From NCBI GenBank assembly GCA_014058105.1, contig JACGCM010002535.1, forward strand, positions 2,914,001 to 2,978,000: a stretch of 64,000 nt of DNA. The letters run 5' to 3'. Positions 21,301 to 30,960 of the stretch are shown here, in pieces. Both the position numbers and the translations under genes were made by a program. Each line of letters opens with the position of its first letter. Positions within the stretch are counted from its first letter, which is position 1. The stretch comes from Kingdonia uniflora (lineage: Eukaryota; Streptophyta; Magnoliopsida; Ranunculales; Circaeasteraceae). Under the pieces are notes generated by a model that searched no databases, was not told where the DNA came from, and saw nothing but the letters and a program-made list of their open reading frames with translations.

Positions 21301-24300
21301 GCTGATAAATTTTTTCGGAAACGCCATTTTTAACAAAATTGTTAACAGGTAATCCGACTTTACTGAGTCAAATGTCTTTGACACTTTGAGTATCATTTTT
21401 TTATTCAGACCCATTTTCTCTCTCAAACCCCCGGGCTAATTCTTGAGCTAGGAGGATATTATCTTGGGTGAATCTCCTTTTTATGAAAGCTGATTGACAT
21501 GGATCAAATATACCATCAAGATATTTCTTTGTTCTAAGAACCTTTATCTTAGTAACAAACTTGTACAATATATTGCATAGCTTGAAGTCTGCAAATGTTT
21601 GTAGGTTAAGAACTTTATGAAGCACTTTAAACTGGTAATGTTGACATTTTCAAGCATTATAAATTGTCTATAAAAACTTTGAATGGCTTTGGTTACATCT
21701 GTTCCTACTATATACCAACAAGTCTTATAAAAGAAGACATTAAAGCCATCCACTCTTGGGGGCTTTATCCTCTTTCGCACCAAAAACTATGTTTTTAATT
21801 TCATCACCTGCTTGCTCATTTGATACATGTTTAACACATGAATAAACTCGTTAGAGCTGACCTGTTGGTCTTTAAGTAGATTTTTTTTCCTTCACTGAAT
21901 TTTGGAAATATTTAGTGTTGGAGTCACCCAATAAAAGCCAAGTCATATGCAAACATTATTCAAGAAGTAATTGTTTGCTACTAGGGAGTACACTCAGTTC
22001 ACCTATATTGGTAGTTTGATTAAAGAGATCAGAAAAGAACCCATAGGAACCCTCAATAGTCATACAAAGTTTATCCCAGCTGATAAATTATCCGGAAACC
22101 CCATTTTCAACACAATTGTTAGCAGGTAATCCGACTTTACTGAGTCAAATGTATTTTGACACTTTGAGTATCATTTTTTATTCAGGCCCATTTTCTTTCT
22201 CAAACCCTCAGGCTAATTCATGAGCTAGGAGGATATTATCCTGGGCGAATCTCCTTTTTATGAAAGCTGATTAACATGGATCAAATATACCATCCAGATA
22301 TTTCTTTGTTCTAAGAACCTTTAACTTAGTAACAAACTTGTACAATATATTGCATGGAGGAGAATCCATAGCCACACCCTCTAAAAACATACCTTCAAAC
22401 ACGCCATCATTAGAACCTATTAGAATATTTTTTTTTTAGAAGATCTATTTGTATGGATATGATCCCCTTATCATGTCAATCATCCTTACAATAAAATCAA
22501 GTAATTTCGACAATTCTATCAATATCAAAATAAGAATTTGTTGCCTGGTAGTCTTAGAGTTACGAATTACCTTATTTTTCGTGACCCAATCGCGAAATAT
22601 TTGTTATGTGACCTTTTTAATCTTGGTAGGTAACGTAAGGTCACAATTTCGTGACTCAATCACGTAAATATATGTTTTTGTGACCATAATAGGTAACGAA
22701 ATGTCACTTTTTCGTGATTCAGTTACGTAAATATATGTTTTCGTGAGCAATTTTGTTGTATTGCGTTATTTATGATGTAGAAATGCCGGAATGACTTGAT
22801 TTTTTGTAAGGATGATTTACATAATAAGAAGATAACATCCATATGGACAAAACATCATAAAACATCTTTAGATCTGCCATAACGATGGTGTGTCTAGGGG
22901 TGTGTCCCAAAAGAGCGTGGCTCTGGATCCTCCCCCATATTGCATGGTGATATAGGCTTAAAGTCTGCAAATGTTTGTTGGTTAAGAACTTTATGGAGCA
23001 CTTTAAAATGGTAATGTTGACTTTTCCAAGCATTCTAAATTGTCTATAAAAACTTTGAATGACTTTGGTTACATCTGCTCTCACTGTATACTAGTCTTAT
23101 AAAAGAAGACATTAAACTCATCCACTCTTGGGGGCTTTATCCTCTTTCGCACCAAAAACTATGTTTTTAATTTCATTACCTGAAATGTACGTAATCAAAT
23201 CTTGAGCTTGCTCATTTGATACCTGTTTAACACATGAATTAACTCGTTTGAGTTGACCTGTGGGTCTTTAAGTAGATTTGGGATATCCATAACTGTCCAC
23301 ACACACACATGTCCAAGTTTGTTTGCATTTCTTGTAGTTTAATCCTAGTGAGCTCATTGTTCCTACTGATTTCACCATACACATCTCTTTTCCACTTCTT
23401 TGGAGCATTTTTGAGAATCTTCAGTTTTTGGACCACCACGTTCATAGGAACCCTGGTCATTGACTCCAAATACCCTTAACAAGCTCCATAAAGCTTGGAT
23501 GAAGAGTCCATGCATTTGTAAACATGAAGGAGCTTTTGTCTAGGCTTTATTTCAATAGTAGACACACATATAAGAGCATGATCGGATATACCCAACCTCT
23601 GCCAATTTACCTCAGATAGTGGGAAAGAATCCAACCATACCTCATTAATCAAGGTTCTAAGCAATTTTGAGAAGAATCTAGTTGCAATGCCTTGATAATT
23701 TGTCCATGTGTAATTGAGACCAGACCACTTTAAGCCATTGGATTAAGCTGACTCATACATGATACAATCCATAAGAGGAAGCATAGCATGTCACCTACTT
23801 TCTTCTCGTTCACATATGCCATTGGGTTGAGATCTCCTGAAACTAACCAAGGTCCTTGACTGTTTCTAGACAGTTGGCTAAGATGTTTCTAATGCATATT
23901 CCTCACATTTGGGATTTGAAGCATAGATGCAGGAAAACACCAACTCTTTATTTGTAGCTATAATATTGATATTAATATATATCAACGGTCATTCTTGGGT
24001 ATAAGCTCATTTTTTCTACCTTGGGATCCTACATGAGCAGGATACTACCACTTTGAGCATTCTCAAATAATTCAAATTTTCCCAAGTAACAACTATATTC
24101 TTTTTACTCTCAACAATTATTTTCTTCACGTTTGTCTCTATAAGCCCAACCATAGAGATACCTTGAGCCCTTATTTTAATATTAATATCTCTTTGCATTT
24201 GGATTCTGTAAGACCCCTTACATTTCATACTATAATTTTAGACATGGGTAGTAGTTTGGTTTTCGGGGTCCCCTCCTTTCCTCGATTTGTTCCTCTCTCT

Positions 24301-27300
24301 ATATGCCTAGAGCTTTTTCTTTGTCCTTTCTTTTTTTAAACTCTTCTGTCTTTCCTTTGGTCCCTCCGTTTCATCGCATCCTTCACCATTGGTCGCTTCT
24401 TACTCTCAGGAATCATGGTTGTATTTGATTTTGCTAATTAAGATCCATCAGAACTACAACCATTCCCAGTAATTGATCCAAGATTGATGGCTGATGTTTA
24501 GGTGTAGATCTTATTCTTCTCTTAGATTGTAATTTGCTGGTTTTGGATTTCTCGATCTTACTTAATACAACCACGATGAACTTAAACGAAACAAAAAATT
24601 TAGATCTACATCTTAATTTATCAAGTTTGCTATAAAAATTGTCGTAGATTTGTTCTAATCACCTAGAGAGAATCAGTTGAGCATTCCAGGCTTCAATCTG
24701 AGAAGAACACAAAAATTTGGCAATCATACGTTCCATGAATTATTACGCTGAATTCTTAAGATACGACGTGCAGTCGTATATTAACTCTTAGACAACTTTC
24801 TTATCTATCGTAATAGGTGAAACAAAACCTCTCTTATCTTCATTCTTGCAAATCTTGTTACTTTTGTAGAGAATGTTAGGGGCAAGATGTACATTAGGAT
24901 GTAAATCTTTCTATTTGCTATATATTCTGGTCTGCAGGGTCTGTCTTAACGATAGTTTGCTTAGCAAGAAAAAGATTTTTCATTAGACCCAAATCCAGGT
25001 TCAATACCTCCTCTAGAGTATGGATCCAATCCGATTTTGCAGAAATCTGAATGTTAACCACATTTGACCCAAACTAATTTTTTACTCCAAATAACTCAAC
25101 TACATCCTCCGTGATCTCCTTTAATTCTTTGAGTTGTTTGTGATAGTCTTGACAATAACAATAAATAAGAAATGGATAAAAAGGAATAGTCGCAGTTGCT
25201 GGGTCGATGAGCGAAAACTAATCAGTCCATAAAATGGAATTGTTTTACAAAATGCTCAAATCTGTAGTGTAAGAAAATTTCAGAACTTCAAAATTTTACA
25301 TATTCTTTTTGTGATTTGTTGTTCAAGCTTGCAAGTTGTTTGTACTCTAAATTTTACAAATAGATTTTGTAAAGTTCTGCAAAATATGCTCATCATCCAA
25401 GAAAGAAAACAAAAGTTGCTAAATCACCGATGAGGCTTCCACATATTTATTCCTAAGGTGACCGAGAAGTGTGAATTACGGTCTTGGGATGATTCATAGG
25501 CAAATAAGATTTATAGGCAAAGCAGAGTTTGAGGAAAGGCAAGATCGTCCGTTTGAGTGTATATGGTTAGAAATAGGAAGGAATACAAATAAACACCAAA
25601 TATTGCGGAATATTACTAAAAAAGAAATTAACTACTGCCCTCTCCTTCCTTTCTTTCTCATTAACACTCCACCATAGTAGCTTGTTCTTGCAACCCTACG
25701 CGAACCATGGTGCCCTCTTCCAATTTCAGTAAATAGGATCTGAATTCCTACCTAATGCCATCACTAACAATTTCCATCAGAAATTCTTTTGATTGCCCGA
25801 ACTCTCTCATTGCCGCCAATTTACATCTGCGATACTTTTTACAAAAACAGAGTATAACTGCCCAAACTCTCTTACTGATTTTATACCATGTTGTCATTGA
25901 TTCTAATCACTTTTGAATGGTGTTTTCTTCTTACCCTCACCGTGGTTTAAAACTTTATCAATCATTTGAGCACCATTAGCACTACTTACCCAGGTGCTTG
26001 CTTTAATAAGCAAGCCTTGTTAGATTGCAAAAAGAAAAATAATATCAGATTCATAGAAGAACACTGAAAAGAACTGTGTGCGTGAGCGTGTGCGTGTGCG
26101 TTCCAATTTTTTGCTAAATGCAGTGCTATTGTTTATGGGCTTACTTTGGCTGCTGAGATGTGAGATGAGTTGGGACTTGGGGAGGTTTCCTTAGTGGACT
26201 CAGGTCTGTAGCTACTGTTTTGGCTTTTAAAAGAACCTTATTCATTGGTGTCTCAGAACTGATTGGAGAAAAGTTAGAAAAAAATTCATAAAGATTAGTT
26301 TCTCTTCAAATTGGAGAGGCTAATTTCAGTCCTGATAAGTAATCTAAAAAAGGTTGTAGTTTGAATATTCGTTTAACGAGTAATGTAGGGAGGCCTTAGA
26401 AATTAAGGACCCCCTGAGAGATTATTTTAGATTTGATTGATCTAAAGCTATTGGCTTAATTTGGGGATGTCTGAGCGGTGCAAACCTAGTTGGCATAACT
26501 TTTTTCCTTCCCTTTGGCCTCTGGCTCTCCTGTGTAATATTTATTTGTTCTTTGGCATTCTGGGCCCTTAGAAAAATTTCCTGCTTACTTGTGCAAAAAG
26601 ATAGAGATGAAATTCATCCTTCTGTATAAACTCAAATAAAGTATTCCAAAGAAGTCTCTTTGAAATACTCTTGCATTTGCTACATTCCATATGTGTATGC
26701 ATTTACCCTACCTTCCATAAAGGGACGCATTTACATTGAAATCAATCAATAAAAGCAAACTTTGTAAAGATAGTCAATAGCTAGATTTTTGTATGGGAAC
26801 ATCTATCAATATAGGACTTCTGATGTGTTTGTTTTAATTGATAAGAGTTCTATGGAATACCCTCTGAGGCACTTGAATTATTGTCCTTGAATAATAAAAC
26901 AAACCATGTAAATCTGCACCCTAGTATGTGCTATAGAATATTTACATGGGTTAACCATTACTCATGTTCATCAAAGTCATATATTTCTCTCTACATTAAA
27001 CTGCAGATGTTTTCTTGCGGAACCTCTAATGGACTAACTGTGAGCAATAGCTGAATATTTCTAATTTTGCTTTCAGGCTCTTACCTCAACTGCACTGAAG
27101 AAGGGTGGCCTCTCTACAGGTGATATTGGGTTGCAATACAAATACAACAACAACATTATTGATGTTAAAGTTGATACGGAATCAAATGTGCGCTTCATTG
27201 CTCTCTGTTAATTTTATATTTGGTTAGCTTCTAATTACAAAAGGACCCGCTTAGAGAAGTGTTTTGTATCTAATAAATCTTCCCATTTATTTCTAAATTT

Positions 27301-28321
27301 CAGGTTTCTACGACCTTTACTATCACAGAGATCCTACCCTCCACAAAAGTCATCGCTTCATTCAAGGTGCCAGATTATAAATCTAGCAAGGTATAAAATT
27401 CTTCCTTTTCTCTAAAGTTTGGACAAAGTATCATGATTAAAACTATAACTAGGAAAATCATCTAACTTGAGATTCCTTTCATTTCTGTTGCAGTTAGATG
27501 TGCAATACTCCCATGACCATGCGACTTTTACTACAACTGTTGCCCTAAATCAATCTCCTGCTGTAGATATTACAGCAACTCTTGGCACCCCAAGCTTTGC
27601 GATTGGTGCAGAAGCAGGTTATGAAACAACTCTGGGTACCTTTGTCAAGTACAATGCTGGTGTTAGCGTGAAGAATCTCGATTACGATGCTTCTATTATA
27701 TTGTGAGTACTATTCCCAGCAAGGACAGCACTATCTTCAGTGTTATTGTTTTTCAGCTTCATTTGGTATTCTAGTATTGTGCCTTAAAAGAAGAATTTGT
27801 TTTTCAGCTTCATTTGGTATTCTAGTATTGTGCCTTAAAAGAAGAATTTGAATTTTGCTCTTGGGACATGTCTCGGATTTAGTATAACTGATACATGGGA
27901 AAGCTTTCACGGTGGTATCTGTAAAGACACCCATGTTGATAACTAAAGTTACATTGAGCGATAAAAATGTATTCTAACCACTTAGTTCATCTCTAACTGG
28001 CTTTTGTTTTGTAGGGCTGATAAGGGCGACTCCCTGAGGGCTTCATATGTGCACCACTTGGACAACCTGAAGCTAAACTCTTGTGTGGCAGAGATTTCTA
28101 GAAGGTTCTCCACCAATGAGAATACGTTTACAGTTGGAGGTTCATATGCCCTTGATCCTCTCACATCTGTGAAGGCGAGGCTCAGCAACCATGGAAAGCT
28201 TGGAGCTCTCCTACAACATCAGCTCCAACCCAAATCTGTTCTTACACTCTCTAGCGAATTTGACACCAAGGCACTAGACAAGAACCCCAGGTTTGGATTG
28301 GCACTCGCTCTTAAGCCTTGA
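18372..28321 (+). CDS. VDAC: Mitochondrial outer-membrane porin (VDAC), six exons
   Basis: Exons at 18372-18420, 18519-18586, 27077-27187, 27304-27390, 27494-27702 and 28015-28321 join without a frame break into 276 residues, the usual length of plant VDAC; all introns are GT-AG. The protein starts MSKGPGFFSDIGKKAKDLL, the typical N-terminal helix, and ends GLALALKP, the typical last beta strand; the order of blocks (DIGLQYKY, ITEILPSTKVIASFK, SYALDPLTSVKARLSNHG, FDTKALDKNPRFG) fits the Porin_3 family (PF01459). VDAC forms a 19-strand beta barrel that passes ATP, ADP and other metabolites across the outer membrane. Intron 2 (18587-27076) is about 8.5 kb and full of transposon remains. Intron 5 holds a perfect 51-base duplication. 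Paralogue number cannot be fixed from sequence alone. Its 3' end faces the GNAT-like gene 307 bases away. Confidence 0.95.
18421..18460. repeat. CT/CA microsatellite in porin intron 1
   Basis: A (CT)n run passes into a (CA)n run directly after the exon 1 donor (GTCTCTCT at 18421). Intron 1 is only 98 bases, so the microsatellite makes up close to half of it and starts at the splice site itself. Confidence 0.9.
19035..19711 (-). other. Unrecognised ORF inside porin intron 2, with splice-like borders
   Basis: A minus-strand frame of about 225 residues with no stop. It begins directly after a strong acceptor-like sequence (eleven T then GCAG, minus strand at about 19725-19712), and near 19075 there is a possible donor, a GT after FKPG. 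The protein is basic (KRLAALPLRAPTQKEK, LTRPTRRKAP), then has a hydrophobic part near residues 140-180. I do not recognise a family. It directly follows the 3' end of the antisense LINE, so it could be LINE 3' sequence, a transduced host exon, or chance. Confidence 0.35.
19811..20058. repeat. Tandem duplication inside the LINE, unit 125 bases
   Basis: Copies start AGGAGTCCATAT at 19811 and 19936. Both read on the minus strand as ETR-RS-D-VN-WK, then PPSSEYKDL and IWTP, so a piece of the zf-RVT-proximal coding region was doubled. The unit is not a multiple of three, so the duplication itself breaks the frame. Confidence 0.85.
20811..21166. mobile_element. Inverted-repeat MITE with TGTCGGACAC words, 356 bases
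   Basis: Termini of about 29 bases are inverted repeats: AGCTTTTGCAA...TGTAACATGGACAC at 20811 and its near-complement ending at 21166. Inside, many GACAC, GTGTCC and CGTGTC words are arranged near both ends, with an AT-rich middle. This arrangement is typical of small hAT-like or similar non-autonomous elements. I could not find a convincing TSD, so the superfamily is uncertain. Confidence 0.7.
21198..23277. repeat. Direct duplication of the LINE RT segment
   Basis: Copy 1 (about 21198-21888) and copy 2 (about 21976-23277) match along their length: ACACTCAGTTCACCTATA, GGTAATCCGACTTTACTGAG, GATTGACATGGATC-like and GGGGGCTTTATCCTCTTTCG occur in both in the same order. Copy 2 is longer because the MITE at 22356-22936 sits in it. 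Differences of roughly one base in ten to fifteen show that the duplication is not recent. Confidence 0.9.
22356..22936. mobile_element. Mutator-like MITE, 581 bases, 9-base TSD
   Basis: The element starts GGAGGAGAATCCA and ends TGGATCCTCCCCC. These are the ends of long terminal inverted repeats (about 170 bases each, with indels; a well conserved inner part is CATCCTTACAA-AAAATCAAGT). It is flanked by the perfect 9-base duplication ATATTGCAT (22347-22355 and 22937-22945), the TSD length of Mutator-like elements. Copy 1 of the duplicated LINE, at about 21560, shows the empty site. The middle has about three direct repeats of about 62 bases built on GGTAACG, CGTGA and ACGTAAATATATG. Confidence 0.88.
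24880..25145 (-). pseudogene. Possible LINE ORF1 remnant
   Basis: Minus-strand reading gives a weakly open patch with KEITEDVVELFGVK and WIHTLEEVLNLDLG. It lies upstream of the endonuclease start of the antisense LINE, where ORF1 would be expected. No zinc knuckle was seen. The assignment is by position only. Confidence 0.3.
25150..27060. other. Rest of porin intron 2, no gene seen
   Basis: AT-rich intron sequence. Small ORFs such as 25471-25677 show no recognisable motif. A short GTGTGCG run lies near 26078-26100. I see no terminal repeats or TSDs here. Confidence 0.5.
27747..27848. repeat. Perfect 51-base tandem duplication in porin intron 5
   Basis: 27747-27797 and 27798-27848 are identical by eye. 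Each copy begins TTGTTTTTCAGC, which is a good 3' splice-site sequence, and contains GGTATTCTAGTATTGTGCC. The true acceptor used for exon 6 is at 28013-28014. Identity of the two copies suggests a recent event. Confidence 0.95.
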
Positions 28322-28628
28322 AAGATTTCACAACTAGCATATAATGATGAAAAAGAATCTGGAAATAAGTATTTTGACTGAGTTTTTTATATGATTTCAA
28401 TGACTGAATTGGTTGATAGGATGGTTAACCACTGTATTTGTCCTCTTCTTTTCAAGGCATTTTGATATCTCTGCATTTGTAATATTGCTCTAATATTTTT
28501 CCGATAAGTAATTCTCAAAAGGATTACGCATTCAAACGGCTTTATTAAGAACATAAGGGCCTGTGTGGCACATGTATCTGAATAATCTATTGAACATAAT
28601 ACATCAGACTTTATTTTGTGTTGCAAGT

Positions 28629-29917
28629 TCAGATTGGTGGTTTAAACCTTTTCCCCCATTTTATCAATAGGTTTTCAATGTTGGCATCCATTCGAGTCCC
28701 TTGCCCTCCCCACGCCAACATATGAGCGAGGTCTAGCATAGATGAACCATGCACTTCGTGCACAGCCTTGAATCCCATTCTTGTATAAAACCTGACAAGC
28801 TGGACACAATTATAAGAATGGTTACATTTTGAACTCATAAAACTGTTTTAAAATTACTCTGTCAGCTAGGTAAAAAATTGGCTACTTTTGTTCTTTTGTC
28901 TGCGACGTTTCCAGTTCTGGCTATTTCTCTTACTACAATTACAAAGTTCCAGCCACTTTACCACTAAAAGTGACTGAAAACATTTTTCCAAATGAATTTC
29001 CGGATTTAAAAAATAAATGGCTGAAAACACTGTTTTTCGGAGAAAAAAAAGGTGATCCGGGTTCATAATTTATCACCATTAGCATGACTAATCCATGGGG
29101 CATGTGAAAACCCCATCAACCCACATGTCGGCTAAGTTGTGACCCCCATTGGTGGTGAATGACCTATTCTTCTTGAGGCACGGTCCCAATTCGCTACAAA
29201 CCATTACACCAACCCCCGGATCGTTAAAGCATTCAGATAATTTTTTTTCATTATAAACTTACTGCTACCAAATGTTTGTAATTAGCATATGTTTGTGGAT
29301 GCTTATATGGTATAACTCCCTATATTATCATTTCTGAATAAAACACCGTATACAAAGAGAACCATACAAAAAAAAAAAAAAAAAAAAAGATAAAGAAAGA
29401 AAGCTGAAAGAACCTTAGAATGGTAAAGATCATTGTCATTGATGGCAAGAAGCTCAGCAATTTTGCAACCAGAATCATACCCATATCGAATTGCCACTGC
29501 TCCAACAAACAAACCAATCCCAAATATTGATTTCTCCAAGCTAAGAGTCTCCTTCTGCAATCTAATAGAGTCCAGGTGAAGAATTTTCCCTTTCAGCCAC
29601 ACTCTTATCAGTCCCTCTGCTCTTCCAAGTTCTCTCTTTGTTTCCAAACTATTAACTGTGATTCTGAAAAAGGGTCCAAGTGTTTGGAGCTTAAGCTGAA
29701 GGTTCTGCAATTTAGACGACTCCAATATTTCGGACATTGTTGGTATGGTGTTGTTGCCTTTAGTGAGATAGTTTGGAGGTGAGATTGGGTTGTTGTTGAG
29801 AGAGCTTATAGGAGATGAGAGCATGTACATAGTTCCCATTTTTTTTTTCTTTTTCATAAGAGAAGCAAAAAGGGATTGGCTAAGGTTGTTATAGAAGCTG
29901 TTGGATGGGTCACACAT
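28629..29917 (-). CDS. GNAT-like N-acyltransferase family protein, two exons
   Basis: Exon 1 is 29917-29414, exon 2 is 28799-28629; the donor is AAG|GTTCTT, the acceptor GTCCAG|CTT. They join in phase 0 into 224 residues. The region IAELLAINDND...SKLVRFYTRMGFKAV has the later part of the GNAT acetyltransferase fold (motif B, R-F-Y-x-x-x-G-F), followed by DLAHMLAWGGQGTRMDANIE and a basic end. The classic acetyl-CoA loop (Q/R-x-x-G-x-G/A) is not evident, so activity cannot be assumed. The ATG at 29917 is the most upstream in frame; alternatives at 29857 and 29839 would drop a Lys-rich segment. The 614-base intron holds a poly-A run (about 29369-29388) and a copy of the repeat into which the chromovirus at 30034 inserted. 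It converges on the porin gene. Confidence 0.75.
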
Positions 29918-30033
29918 CCATCTAGCTCTAAAAAATAAAAATAATATGGTGCCCTTATTTCATATGCATTTCTTTTTGCAACCAAGGTGACCTGGGTAAT
30001 AATTTATCACCATTTACACGACTAATCCCTGGG

Positions 30034-30450
30034 TGTGATGCCTCAGTAGATCGAGCCAATATTTTGTAAATATTAACTTTAGAATGTAAAGCCTTGTAAA
30101 AAGTTTTGTTTATTTCTGTAAAGTTTAGGTTAATAAAAAAGGGGAGTACGCTTCATCTCCAACTTTGATGTTTCCTTTTGGTTGTAAGCTATTTACTTAG
30201 TAGCTATTATCTAGAGGACATGACTCCGATACACCTGAGAAGGAAATAAAACTTTGTAATTGTTGTTGATAAATGAATGGAAGGAAGTTCACATTGACCC
30301 TTTGTACAGTTGTATGTTGCCTTGATATTATGTGATCTTATGTAATATTGCGTTAAAAGACTATTAAAAGAGATGAATAATTAGGGTTACTTGAGGCACG
30401 TGCCTTAAGTGCCGCACGTACCAAGCTTGTGTTTCAGCTGGTCCGTGACA
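30034..30450 (+). repeat. 5' LTR of the chromovirus
   Basis: Begins TGTGATGCC and ends CCGTGACA. The 3' LTR (37797-38206) has TGTAACGCC and CCATGACA. Both hold TTTCCTTTTGG or its variant and ACTTAGTAGCTATTAT, a block also found in the solo LTR at 8401. The primer-binding site starts two to three bases after the end. Confidence 0.92.
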
Positions 30451-30960
30451 GTTGGTATAAAAGCTACGTTTTAGTAGGAAAGGGATCTTATTGCTATGGC
30501 GGGAAGTCCTAATGTTACTGACCCTGGCCCAGTCCTAGCCCCACAGATGGTAGGACCACCCAACAATTCTAGGCCGAATACCGAAACGCGGTTGGACCAA
30601 TTAGAGTTTAAGATGCAAGCTCTAGGTAGGATTATTGATCAAGTAACGACTTTGGATGAACGATTGGACAGGTTCACATATGATCAGTCCCATATGGGCG
30701 AATGTCTCATTACGCTAGGAGTAGTTGAGGGGAATATGGCTACACTTCTGGATCAGGTGGCTTCGAAGGTGAATTTCCTAGTTAAGGTTGTTAGGACTGG
30801 TGAACCGACAACACCTTTGGGCGGTGGTATAGAGCGGCCCAAAATCAAGATCCCCGAACCCAAGGTGTACGAGGGGGCGAGGGACGCAAAAGAGGTGGAG
30901 AACTTTCTCTTTGATATGAAGACGTACTTCAATGTAGTCAGGCCTGAGAGTGAAGGTATC

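Larger units (their letters stand above)
19730..24230 (-). mobile_element. Antisense LINE (L1-like) in porin intron 2, rearranged
   Basis: Minus strand, in order: endonuclease start (24228-24016, with ISMVGLIETNVKK), endonuclease end (23664-23476, with LGISDHALI), linker (23469-23239, WKRDVYGEISRN), reverse transcriptase parts (PRVDGFNVFFYK, LCNILYKF, QSAFIKRRFTQDNILLAQEL) present twice between 23277 and 21198, then the region with LWTLWIKN and IVGNGESIFF near 20350-20150, and the zf-RVT part with LVSWLAVKD near 19750. Frameshifts and stops are frequent. A Mutator-like MITE at 22356-22936 and an inverted-repeat element at 20811-21166 are inserted in it. The catalytic FADD box was not found. 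It lies opposite to the porin gene and is removed with the intron. Confidence 0.85.

Noticed and set aside
29303..29413. Extension of the GNAT exon 1 frame to a hydrophobic poly-Phe tail
   Set aside because: The extension is the intron read through its poly-A run (poly-T on the coding strand); the splice to exon 2 gives a better protein.
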